IMG/VR virus record: IMGVR_UViG_3300042566_000315
Location: 1 to 20,088 of that record
Source: a virus
Length of the DNA: 20,088 nucleotides
Strand: one strand, 5' to 3'
Under the pieces are notes generated by a model, which saw only the letters and a list, made by a program, of their open reading frames with translations, searched no databases and had not been told where the DNA came from. The position numbers and the translations under genes are program-made. Shown in pieces: positions 14,401 to 20,088 of the stretch (position 1 is its first letter; every line of letters begins with the position of its first letter).

Positions 14401-17362
14401 AGAAACATTCTTTGATAATGGAAATGGTTTAGTTTTTGAACCTGAAATCAACACATTTATAAGTTATAGTACAAAAGACTTCCAACTTGATCCAGATGAT
14501 CCGTTGTCGATTTATACAATAACAGGACAAACAGATATGGGTCTTCACCCATATTATGATGATATATTTTATAACGTAGTTAATGGTGTAAGTTATTTTG
14601 ATTTTGTTACAGGAAATACAAATAGTTTTTCCGACGCGGTTACGGGTGGAACATTAAATTTAAATAGTGTTGTAAAAACAAATACAGGTGGAACATTATA
14701 CTATTGGACACAATATGTTAACGATAGTAAAGTAACACCAACAAAATCAACGTTTACTCTACTACCATCTTCAGGAGGTAACTCAAAAGCGGGTGATAAA
14801 CAATCATTAAAAAATGTTAAAGAAACTGAACCTTCTAATAATTTAGGTGAAGTTGAAGAACAAAATCATTTTAGAATAGTTTGGGATGATGATATTATTG
14901 AAAATAACTTTAGTGGAAGAACCTTTGCGTCCCCAATAGAATATAGTAAAACTGTTACAGGTATTTACGGTACAAGTAATATAAATGATAATTACAAAAA
15001 AGTAATGGACTTAATTGCAACATTTAGTCCTACAATTTTAGATGAATTTGAAAAGTATTTTTTATTATTTGCATCAGAAAGAGTTAATTTAAGTGTAACT
15101 GATAAACCATTCACAGGTGTGGTATATGATAAATTTCAAGATTTATTAAAAGAAATAGTAACGGTACCACAAGATAGTCAAAATGATACCAATAATAAAA
15201 CTGCACAAATCTTAAATATAAAGACAAGACAAAATAATAAATTAAAAGATATAACAAATTCAATTTTATCTAGTAATAATTTATTGAAAATAACAATAGG
15301 AAATCCTAAGGAGTTTGACCCACATAGTTTAATTGGGTTTATTGGTAAGGATAAAAATAACACATTTAGTGTAAGACCATATGATTCGGCAACATTTGAT
15401 AAAGATACTATGAATCTTTATTTAGGTCCTGAACCTGAGGTAGATTGTTATAAAAATTTCTTTATAGATAACAATGTTCAATTTAATGACGAAAATGTAC
15501 AAATTTTTAGATCATTAATTTACATATATGCTGGATATAAAAAATTAAATCTAACTACCAATTTTAAGGATTACTTAGATCAATCCATATTATCAGGTTC
15601 AGTTGGGGCAAATACTAGATTAGATAGATACTTAGGTGAATTAACATCTCAATTTAGAAAATTTTTTATTGAAGAGGACTCATCAAAAGTTGAATTTTTT
15701 GATGGTTATAATAACAAACCGGTCAAAGTCGAACTTTATAATTTTTTTAAATCCATGAACGACAAATGGATTGCGGGTAATTCAATTGGTCAAAGATCAT
15801 TATTAGAGGAATTTTTATTTTTAGATAGAGCCAATAAAGATATTGGTAATGACTACTATTTTGACTTAACAAGATTAACAAATTTAGGAGACCCTAAAAA
15901 CTCAAAACAAAGTTTATACGGGGCAATATCTGTTTTATTACAGGGAACTGGTTTTGATATGAGAGCATTACCAGCATATATTAATTTCTATGGAACCAAT
16001 TTCTCAAATACACCAAAATTAATACCTTCTAAAAAAATAGCTCAAAATTTATTTGGTACATTTTTAGAAGTAGATTATCAGGAAGCAACACCTAAGATTG
16101 TAATTCAATACGTGGGTAAAAACTCAACACGTCCTGATATGGAAAATAATAATAAATTTAAATTTACGGACGATAGTTTCAATATTGGTAATGTTAATAA
16201 CAATCCGGTTATGATCACATTACCAAAAGTTTTTAAAACAGGTGACCTATCAAAAACAAATAAAGTAGTTGCGTTTGAAGTTAGTTTTGGAGATCAAAAC
16301 CAAAGTATCTTTAAAGGTATACAATTAGATCAGGCATCAATTAAAAATACAAGTGATTCTTTTTATGTATTGGAAAACTTAGCAAGATCAGAATCGGGTT
16401 CCGCATCACATAACGTAGATATTGGTTTATATGACTATTATAGACAAGCATCATATACGTGTGATGTAACATGTATGGGTAATGTAATGATTCAACCAAC
16501 AATGTATTTTTATCTTAAAAATGTTCCAATGTTTAAGGGAACATATTGGATTACCGAAGTTTCACACATGATTAAAAACGGAAATATAACGACAACATTC
16601 AAAGGATCAAGAATACCATATACGGCATTACCTGATCTGAAAGATTCGTTTATGTCAAGTTATAGAACTTTATTTGATAAATTACAACAGAAAGCAATTA
16701 ATAGACTTAACGGTAGTGATAAGGTTACTGAAACAAGTAGGACGGTTAGAACAGCTGCGGGTGAAACATATACATTCGATCCAGGAGATAATAAGAAAAG
16801 TGTATCAGGAGAGGAGTTTACTACTGACGCTGGTTATACTGTTGCGGGAGTACCATTTAATGGTTATCCAGGTGGTAGATTTATATCACAAGTTACTTAT
16901 AATGGAGGTGGTAAAAGTAATGAAAAATGGTTAAGAGCACAAGCGGTGATGATGGGAGAAAAGAATTATTCCGTAACCGATAGTGTTGTTATGTCAGTAG
17001 TATCGAAAAATAAAGAAATAGTAACAAACCCATCATTTACATGGAGTGAAGCGTTTAAATTTAGTGACAAGTATCAGTTTTATGCGACAAAATTCTTGTT
17101 CGATAATGTTCCAGCAACGACTGTTACTACGATGAATACAACATTTTTAAATCCAGCAAACAATAAATCATTCACCGTTAAACCAAAATATGAATTAAAC
17201 ACAGAACCGGTGAATGGTACACCAACAAAGTCAATCGAATTCTCAGGTCCAATAGATATAATTAGAGATGCTGAACCATACGGAATTGCGTTATCTGTTA
17301 AATTAATGAAAGATTTAGGTTTACAAGATGGTGATATAGTTTACTTTAATGTTGGAGAATAA
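11474..17362 (+). CDS. Giant baseplate hub-type protein
   Basis: This 1962-residue protein is the largest in the window. Residues about 126-236 are a beta-rich domain with NISIKGFNSIPTISITFIDV, FHIPWPIFYLTVKGFYGKAI and DIPLQGILTAPYLF, resembling the first tube-like domain of central hub proteins. Residues about 1490-1720 contain a second hub-like domain: GFDMRALPAYINFYG, KVVAFEVSFGDQNQSIFKGI, then MIQPTMYFYLKNVPMFKGTY and WITEVSHMIKNGNITTTFKG, the usual closing pattern of gp27/gpD-type hubs. Between them are about 1250 residues I cannot place, with a coiled-coil stretch near 450-500 (VREIRKNFEQQRNKLERDVE). The last ~220 residues are separate; the final ~40 (SIEFSGPIDIIRDAEPYGIA, then LSVKLMKDLGLQDGDIVYF) hint at a double-psi beta-barrel. 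T4 gp27 has 391 residues, so this is a large expansion or fusion. No lysozyme motif was recognised. The start at 11474 overlaps the gp53-like gene. Confidence 0.68.
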   Translation: MVKNNITNTEDIHVKVDQNNLIYIDPNSTIDSEGNISPRNIQAEKLVMYVNLEADIIPRSILVAENTNNTLTSIAKGTLNFLKNNDGQDYDTSWTDSYFKAEEKKDSSGTPTGEFYQSDKTGQSFGIDNINISIKGFNSIPTISITFIDVRGKTLFESPENSPYKAFFHIPWPIFYLTVKGFYGKAIKYRLHLVKFTSKFNESNGNFEVNTSFVGSTYAYLSDIPLQGILTAPYLFPNESTKTTSSNTNTGKEVESVKKSSRGYEMLKTVYNEYKLKGLIPDDFPVKTLKEVLTISKTLDTLLEKQIFDQVVDMKIFAALKEFGEDIDKYEQAVIGWGKQNLETVPESSMTNTSDPANPIFYFLVNSTDKTKRDNIDGPDTEGTFEHILKFYGDKIKRSQLLTDNITDKQPALTNQTNSVFSKNSLGVSKVGNVGNYVELKEPDKFVAVSIQKLLDDVREIRKNFEQQRNKLERDVELKMNEIVRNKKNGFGFEPTIRNLFAVILSNAEVLIRLMKDVHKKAFDQADTRKKIVGNFSKESKGDAIYPWPELKATVKNKENTIIYPGDPDFQAQLGSENSSRWPEVAFIESYIGITTNKVDPLAEKEGTVSKIPNLTQNDVDTKKIKRISTANSVINILPYVNKSIDSFVYEIYERALNYTLIDSFNLYSVRKLAEIEYENILESVKGENNIRKILKENVSSKSSLISQLQKLSPFEKYSYYKDSLPTTDYIKSFYGQSFSIEQYKPSSSVENKEMYKFLDIDLEEYIPETYRKNIYPFSSETYLSYLGGLTSIDDSLLNCRNFLNVDTTQGLISGEIDSSFWVKSNATTNLFTNKFSILNTKTNILNTPFFHRQLFSDFNSIGSSSAKYAGSAYLLLNSLAFTDLDDVKSGTTKTYQKPYNLLVSSLFKEIGSSQYVPYHLMLKWGSVYHRHKKFITEGIDIIGDQYQNSTLIKEGAIKTGSTETLTGFQTNKIDGETFFDNGNGLVFEPEINTFISYSTKDFQLDPDDPLSIYTITGQTDMGLHPYYDDIFYNVVNGVSYFDFVTGNTNSFSDAVTGGTLNLNSVVKTNTGGTLYYWTQYVNDSKVTPTKSTFTLLPSSGGNSKAGDKQSLKNVKETEPSNNLGEVEEQNHFRIVWDDDIIENNFSGRTFASPIEYSKTVTGIYGTSNINDNYKKVMDLIATFSPTILDEFEKYFLLFASERVNLSVTDKPFTGVVYDKFQDLLKEIVTVPQDSQNDTNNKTAQILNIKTRQNNKLKDITNSILSSNNLLKITIGNPKEFDPHSLIGFIGKDKNNTFSVRPYDSATFDKDTMNLYLGPEPEVDCYKNFFIDNNVQFNDENVQIFRSLIYIYAGYKKLNLTTNFKDYLDQSILSGSVGANTRLDRYLGELTSQFRKFFIEEDSSKVEFFDGYNNKPVKVELYNFFKSMNDKWIAGNSIGQRSLLEEFLFLDRANKDIGNDYYFDLTRLTNLGDPKNSKQSLYGAISVLLQGTGFDMRALPAYINFYGTNFSNTPKLIPSKKIAQNLFGTFLEVDYQEATPKIVIQYVGKNSTRPDMENNNKFKFTDDSFNIGNVNNNPVMITLPKVFKTGDLSKTNKVVAFEVSFGDQNQSIFKGIQLDQASIKNTSDSFYVLENLARSESGSASHNVDIGLYDYYRQASYTCDVTCMGNVMIQPTMYFYLKNVPMFKGTYWITEVSHMIKNGNITTTFKGSRIPYTALPDLKDSFMSSYRTLFDKLQQKAINRLNGSDKVTETSRTVRTAAGETYTFDPGDNKKSVSGEEFTTDAGYTVAGVPFNGYPGGRFISQVTYNGGGKSNEKWLRAQAVMMGEKNYSVTDSVVMSVVSKNKEIVTNPSFTWSEAFKFSDKYQFYATKFLFDNVPATTVTTMNTTFLNPANNKSFTVKPKYELNTEPVNGTPTKSIEFSGPIDIIRDAEPYGIALSVKLMKDLGLQDGDIVYFNVGE

Positions 17363-17374
17363 CAAAACTTGGGA

Positions 17375-17382
17375 TATTTATA
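17375..17382 (+). promoter_or_regulatory. TATTTATA octamer upstream of the 67-residue gene
   Basis: TATTTATA lies 17 bases before the ATG at 17400, in the 37-base gap after the hub gene. It is the fourth exact copy in the window. Its position supports 17400, rather than an upstream ATG at 17349, as the real start. Confidence 0.4.
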
Positions 17383-17399
17383 TTAATAAAACAAATATT

Positions 17400-17603
17400 A
17401 TGGAAAATAATAGATTAAATGATACCATGGATCGGTTTTTAAGTCCTAAACAGACTAAAAGAATATCAAATGATGGTATGGAAAGAGAAGAATGTGATTT
17501 AGTAACAGGTGAATGTTACACAATCAGAGAAAAAGACGGAATCGTTGAAAGAATAAATAAAAAATACGTTACAAACGACGGTAGACAATTATTACAAGAT
17601 TAA
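17400..17603 (+). CDS. Small conserved-looking protein of unknown function
   Basis: I do not recognise a named family. The frame is also open to an ATG at 17349, inside the hub gene, but the start at 17400 (MENNRLNDTMDRFL) follows an A-rich leader and the TATTTATA octamer, and gives a 67-residue protein. It is highly charged. A pair of cysteines frames a turn, ECDLVTGECYTI, followed by a short beta-hairpin-like REKDGIVERINKKYVTNDGR and a final QLLQD. The CDxxTGEC arrangement could bind a metal or form a disulfide, but two cysteines alone do not prove either. Only 3 bases separate it from the next start, so it belongs to the structural operon and may be a minor virion or assembly protein. Confidence 0.65.
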   Translation: MENNRLNDTMDRFLSPKQTKRISNDGMEREECDLVTGECYTIREKDGIVERINKKYVTNDGRQLLQD

Positions 17604-17606
17604 GCC

Positions 17607-18299
17607 ATGTTAGAGAAAAAATTATTAGAAGAAGTAAAACGTTTCAATGCTATCAACAAGTATAGTAAGAAAATGATTATGGAGCAAGATGCTCCCCCAC
17701 CTCCACCGGTAGATGATGCTGCGGGTGATGTTCCTCCTCCACCTCCAGCGGGTGATATGGGTGCACCAACAGATGTTCCACCTCCACCACCAGCTGGTGA
17801 TATGGGTGGCGAAGCACCTCCACCTCCGGGTGATGAAATGGGTGCAACCCCAATGGACGATCCAATTGGCGGTGATACAGAAGAGATTGATATTACAGAT
17901 TTAGTTAATATGACTAAGAATATCAAAAACGATCTTGAAAATAATAAACAAGACAATTCTGCGGTTATTAATAAAATGGATGACGTATTCACTAAATTGA
18001 ATGATTTAGAAAGTAAGTTAGCTCAAATGGATCAAGTTATGGCTAAGATTGATCAATTAGGTGCAACAGTTGAGGCTAATAAACCTAAAAGTGAAGTTGA
18101 GAAATTGGAAATGAGATCTTTGGATTCATATCCGTTTAACGAAAAACCACAAGAGTTTTTTGCTCACAAACAAGGTGAAATGAGAGCAAGTGGTAAGAAT
18201 GAATATGTATTAACTAAGGATGATGTTGAAAATTACCCTGTTGACCAAATAAGATCATCATTTAACCAAGAAGATCAAAAAGATGAATATAGCTTCTAA
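17607..18299 (+). CDS. Proline-rich, acidic coiled-coil protein (probable virion-associated)
   Basis: A 230-residue protein with four parts. Residues 1-26 are a basic helix (MLEKKLLEEVKRFNAINKYS). Residues 28-90 are low complexity, with four PPPP(P) blocks separated by acidic Gly/Asp/Met linkers, including two copies of DVPPPPPAGDMG. Residues 92-160 form a probable coiled coil with heptad leucines, isoleucines and methionines (DVFTKLNDLESKLAQMDQVM). The C-terminal ~60 residues include a globular-looking piece (SLDSYPFNEKPQEFFAHKQG) and an acidic end. No enzyme motif is present. The layout suggests a scaffold, linker or oligomerising structural protein; the operon position after the hub supports this, but the function is unknown. 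It overlaps the next gene by 17 bases. Confidence 0.7.
   Translation: MLEKKLLEEVKRFNAINKYSKKMIMEQDAPPPPPVDDAAGDVPPPPPAGDMGAPTDVPPPPPAGDMGGEAPPPPGDEMGATPMDDPIGGDTEEIDITDLVNMTKNIKNDLENNKQDNSAVINKMDDVFTKLNDLESKLAQMDQVMAKIDQLGATVEANKPKSEVEKLEMRSLDSYPFNEKPQEFFAHKQGEMRASGKNEYVLTKDDVENYPVDQIRSSFNQEDQKDEYSF
17727..17807 (+). repeat. Imperfect 36-bp repeat encoding DVPPPPPAGDMG
   Basis: Two in-frame 36-bp units (17727-17762 and 17772-17807) encode the same 12 residues. They differ only at a few third codon positions, so the DNA is drifting while the protein repeat is kept. Looser copies of the proline block flank them. Confidence 0.8.
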
Positions 18300-18654
18300 A
18301 ATAAAGTTCCTTATGGAACTTCAAGCTCAAGTTAAGATTAACCATTGGCAAACCAAAGGTTATGCAAGACATAAAGCTTTCGATGAACTTTACGGAGGTT
18401 TAGTTGACTTAACTGATACGTTTGCGGAGGCTGCGATGGGTAAGTATGGTAGATTTAAATTGGAAAATGAAGATAAAACATTAAACATTGTGAATTTAAC
18501 CGAATTAGATCTAAAAGAGATGTTACAAACATCTAAAGAAGCGTTAATCCAATGGAATAATGAGTTCGATACAACAGATACGGATATAATGAATATACGT
18601 GATGAAATTTTGGGATTATTAAATAAAATAACATATCTATTAACATTAGAATAA
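18283..18654 (+). CDS. DUF5856-type protein with ferritin/Dps-like look
   Basis: A 123-residue all-helical protein. The segment MELQAQVKINHWQTKGYARH followed by KAFDELYGGLVDLTDTFAEA is typical of the phage family DUF5856 (from memory) and resembles the first helices of Dps/ferritin-like proteins, where an HW...(F/H)...LY..L..L.D...E pattern carries metal-binding His, Asp and Glu. The end, NIRDEILGLLNKITYLLTLE, matches the last helix of this family. Whether it binds iron or DNA cannot be told from sequence; the family function is not established as far as I know. The start overlaps the previous gene by 17 bases, so its translation is probably coupled. It could help protect DNA or the virion from oxidative damage, or could use the helical fold for a structural purpose. 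Confidence 0.75.
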   Translation: MNIASKIKFLMELQAQVKINHWQTKGYARHKAFDELYGGLVDLTDTFAEAAMGKYGRFKLENEDKTLNIVNLTELDLKEMLQTSKEALIQWNNEFDTTDTDIMNIRDEILGLLNKITYLLTLE

Positions 18655-18669
18655 AACAATTAGAATAAA

Positions 18670-19035
18670 ATGATATCAGGTTCAGTAGCAAAAACAAGTT
18701 CAGATACCACCACAGGTTCGTTATCTTACATAAATAACTTAGTGACGGGAGCAACATCCTCAGGTTCATATTATATTTCAGTATCTAACAGATACATGAA
18801 TAATACAATGGCAACTTTATTGAGATCTTATGGTTATCGTGTAACTACTAAGAACGATCATATGGGAACCAATAATGATTATGTAATTACTTGGGGTAGT
18901 ATTTTAGACCCAACCCCAACTCCAACAGCTACCCCAACCCCAACAGCAACCGTAGTACCAACAGCAACACCTTCACCTACGGCAACACCGGTTCCACCAA
19001 CAGCAACACCTTCACCCACGGCAACACCAATTTAA
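18670..19035 (+). CDS. Small protein with Pro/Thr/Ala repeat tail
   Basis: A 121-residue protein in two parts. Residues 1-80 are a small Ser/Thr-rich domain with the compact motif YYISVSNRYMNNTMATLLRS then YGYRVTTKNDHMGTNNDYVI, which looks like a short alpha/beta fold; I cannot name a family. Residues 81-121 consist almost only of Pro, Thr, Ala, Ser and Val (PTPTPTATPTPTATVVPTAT and further copies), a mucin-like extended tail. There is no signal peptide or membrane segment. Such tails suit a surface-displayed virion protein or a flexible linker and could be glycosylated; this is an inference. It is the last gene before a terminator. The C-rich codons of the tail contrast with the AT-rich surroundings. 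Confidence 0.72.
   Translation: MISGSVAKTSSDTTTGSLSYINNLVTGATSSGSYYISVSNRYMNNTMATLLRSYGYRVTTKNDHMGTNNDYVITWGSILDPTPTPTATPTPTATVVPTATPSPTATPVPPTATPSPTATPI
18958..19028 (+). repeat. Tandem 39-bp repeat in the Pro/Thr tail
   Basis: A 32-bp stretch (CCAACAGCAACACCTTCACC and the next 12 bases) at 18958-18989 recurs at 18997-19028 with one T/C difference. The period is 39 bp (13 codons). The near identity at the DNA level suggests recent duplication by slippage or recombination. Confidence 0.85.
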
Positions 19036-19063
19036 TAACAAAAAAATACTTTAAAAATAATTC

Positions 19064-19092
19064 AACCCAGATTTTATAGTCTGGGTTTTTTT
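19064..19092 (+). terminator. Rho-independent terminator ending the tail operon
   Basis: AACCCAGA (19064-19071) and TCTGGGTT (19080-19087) form an 8-bp stem with an 8-base loop, followed by a run of seven T (19086-19092). It separates the structural genes from the gp32-like gene. Confidence 0.9.
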
Positions 19093-19139
19093 ATGTATAT
19101 TATATCATAAATGATTATTAAAATTTAAATCAAAATTAC

Positions 19140-19982
19140 ATGTCTACATTTGACGCAGTACTAGCACAGTACGAGAAAAACAAAAACGCCACAGGTGGCA
19201 ACAACAACAAGATATCCTCAGAGGATAGATTAAAACGTTATTTCACAACCGTATTACAAAAAGGTTCTAAGGGTGAAGAAAGACGTATCCGTATTTTACC
19301 TACAAAAGATGGTTCTTCACCATTTGTAGAAGTAAAGTTCCACGAAGTTCAAGTGGATGGAAAATGGGTTAAATTATACGATCCAGCACAAGAAGGAAAA
19401 CGTTCTCCATTAAATGAGGTTTACGAAGGATTAATGATGAGTGGTGTGGATTCTGATAAAGAATTAGCACGTAACTACCGTTCTCGTAAGTTTTATATCG
19501 TTAAAGTGATCGATCGTGATCATGAAGCGGATGGAGTTAAATTTTGGAGATTTAAACATAATCACAAAGGTGATGGTGTTATTGATAAAATCTTCCCAAT
19601 CTTCCGTAATAAAGGAGATGTTACCAATCCTGAAAATGGTCGTGATTTGATCTTGTCTTTAGCTTTAACAAAGGCTGGTACAGGTAAAGAGTACACAGTT
19701 ATCAATTCAGTATTAAACGATGACCCAAGTGCACTACACACTGATGCAGACGTTGCAAAAACGTGGTTAGATGATGAGTTAACTTGGTCCGATGTTTACT
19801 CTAAAAAGGGTGAAGATTATTTAGAAATGGTTGCAAGAGGTGAAGTTCCACGTTGGGACACCGCAAGTAGCAAATGGGTTTCTAATTTAACAACAGAAGA
19901 AACTATTGGAGCACCGAAGTCTTCAACTCCCGTTGTTGACCCACAAGACGATGCAGATGTGGATGGAGATCTTCCATTTTAG
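19140..19982 (+). CDS. gp32: Single-stranded DNA-binding protein (T4 gp32-like)
   Basis: This 280-residue protein coats single-stranded DNA in phage replication, recombination and repair. The N-terminal part has the gp32 layout: a short basic-helix region, then RRIRILPTKDGSSPFVEVKF, HEVQVDGKWVKL and later RKFYIVKVIDRDHEADGVKF, which correspond to the OB-fold core (T4: VIRFLPSK, NGKW and so on). The zinc site of T4 gp32 is not kept: His68 lies at the place of T4 His64, but the CPVC pair is replaced by SPLN (residues 89-92), and the protein has no cysteine. The C-terminus is acidic and ends DDADVDGDLPF, like the tip of bacterial SSB. The leader (19093-19139) is almost pure A/T and unstructured, as would suit autogenous control by gp32, but no pseudoknot is seen. 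Arginine codons are mostly CGT (11 of 15), unlike the tail genes. A terminator precedes it. Confidence 0.9.
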   Translation: MSTFDAVLAQYEKNKNATGGNNNKISSEDRLKRYFTTVLQKGSKGEERRIRILPTKDGSSPFVEVKFHEVQVDGKWVKLYDPAQEGKRSPLNEVYEGLMMSGVDSDKELARNYRSRKFYIVKVIDRDHEADGVKFWRFKHNHKGDGVIDKIFPIFRNKGDVTNPENGRDLILSLALTKAGTGKEYTVINSVLNDDPSALHTDADVAKTWLDDELTWSDVYSKKGEDYLEMVARGEVPRWDTASSKWVSNLTTEETIGAPKSSTPVVDPQDDADVDGDLPF

Positions 19983-19998
19983 TAAATAAATTAACGGA

Positions 19999-20030
19999 GG
20001 GGTGGAGATAACGTCAGAAACCCCATTTTT
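19999..20030 (+). terminator. Weak hairpin with T tract after gp32 (possible attenuator)
   Basis: GGGGT (19999-20003) pairs with ACCCC (20020-20024) across a 16-base loop, followed by ATTTTT. The stem is short and the loop large, so full termination is doubtful. It could attenuate expression of the next gene or control its translation; the ATG follows 12 bases after the T tract. Confidence 0.35.
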
Positions 20031-20041
20031 AAAAACAAATT

Positions 20042-20088
20042 ATGGCAGGTATTAAAAAAACAGACTTTTCGGCAATTAAGAAGAAATT
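20042..20088 (+). CDS. Start of a gene cut by the window edge (possibly recombination protein)
   Basis: The ATG at 20042 follows an A-rich leader (AAAAACAAATT) and opens a frame of 15 complete codons, MAGIKKTDFSAIKKK, to the window end. The N-terminus is too short to identify. A UvsX/RecA-type recombinase would make sense next to gp32, its partner in T4, but this is a guess from context. Confidence 0.5.
   Translation, partial: MAGIKKTDFSAIKKK

Noticed and set aside
2917-17382. T4 late promoters (TATAAATA) on the minus strand
   Set aside because: They would drive transcription away from the adjacent genes, and there are no convincing minus-strand genes.
17349-17399. Upstream ATG at 17349 for the 67-residue gene
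   Set aside because: It overlaps the hub gene and its first 17 residues would be encoded by the leader that holds TATTTATA; 17400 has the usual A-rich leader.
17600-17992. Minus-strand open frame of 130 codons opposite the proline-rich gene
   Set aside because: It is a Gly/Ser-rich mirror of the polyproline codons on the + strand and lacks independent support.
1-20088. tRNA genes, CRISPR arrays, insertion sequences or integrase/attachment sites
   Set aside because: I looked in the intergenic gaps and saw no cloverleaf, regularly spaced repeats, terminal inverted repeats or recombinase genes.

Overview
The window is a structural-gene block from a tailed phage with a contractile tail (T4-like myovirus module). 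All convincing genes are on the + strand. The DNA is AT-rich, start codons sit behind A/T-rich leaders with almost no Shine-Dalgarno sequences, and arginine is mostly AGA. This points to a host in the Bacteroidota (for example a flavobacterium). The host is an inference; no gene here names it.

Layout. Positions 2-2632 are the tail sheath (5' end outside the window), closed by a strong terminator. A 331-base spacer with short repeats follows, then the tail tube gene (2964-3452) with its own terminator. From 3556 to about 19035 the genes are nearly contiguous: a T4 gp26/gp51-type baseplate or tail-assembly protein (3556-4305) with a conserved-looking extension in the +1 frame (to 4438), the tape measure (4450-6372), a very large baseplate protein with an OmpA-like segment (6425-11164), a gp53-like wedge protein (11161-11487), a giant hub-type protein (11474-17362), and four small genes: a 67-residue protein, a proline-rich coiled-coil protein, a DUF5856/Dps-like protein and a Pro/Thr-repeat protein. 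A terminator at 19064-19092 ends the block. The replication/recombination genes then begin: a gp32-like single-strand DNA-binding protein (19140-19982) and the first 15 codons of another gene at 20042.

How they fit together. Tube subunits stack on a baseplate hub around the tape measure, which sets tail length, and the sheath contracts around the tube. The gene between tube and tape measure is where tail assembly chaperones with programmed frameshifts lie in many phages. The best candidate for something undescribed is there: a +1 shift at TTT_CGC (4282-4287). That CGC is the only in-frame CGC arginine codon I found in the window. Other points of interest are an octamer TATTTATA that occurs four times, each time just upstream of a gene start, and a gp32 homologue without zinc ligands that ends in an SSB-like acidic DGDLPF tip.
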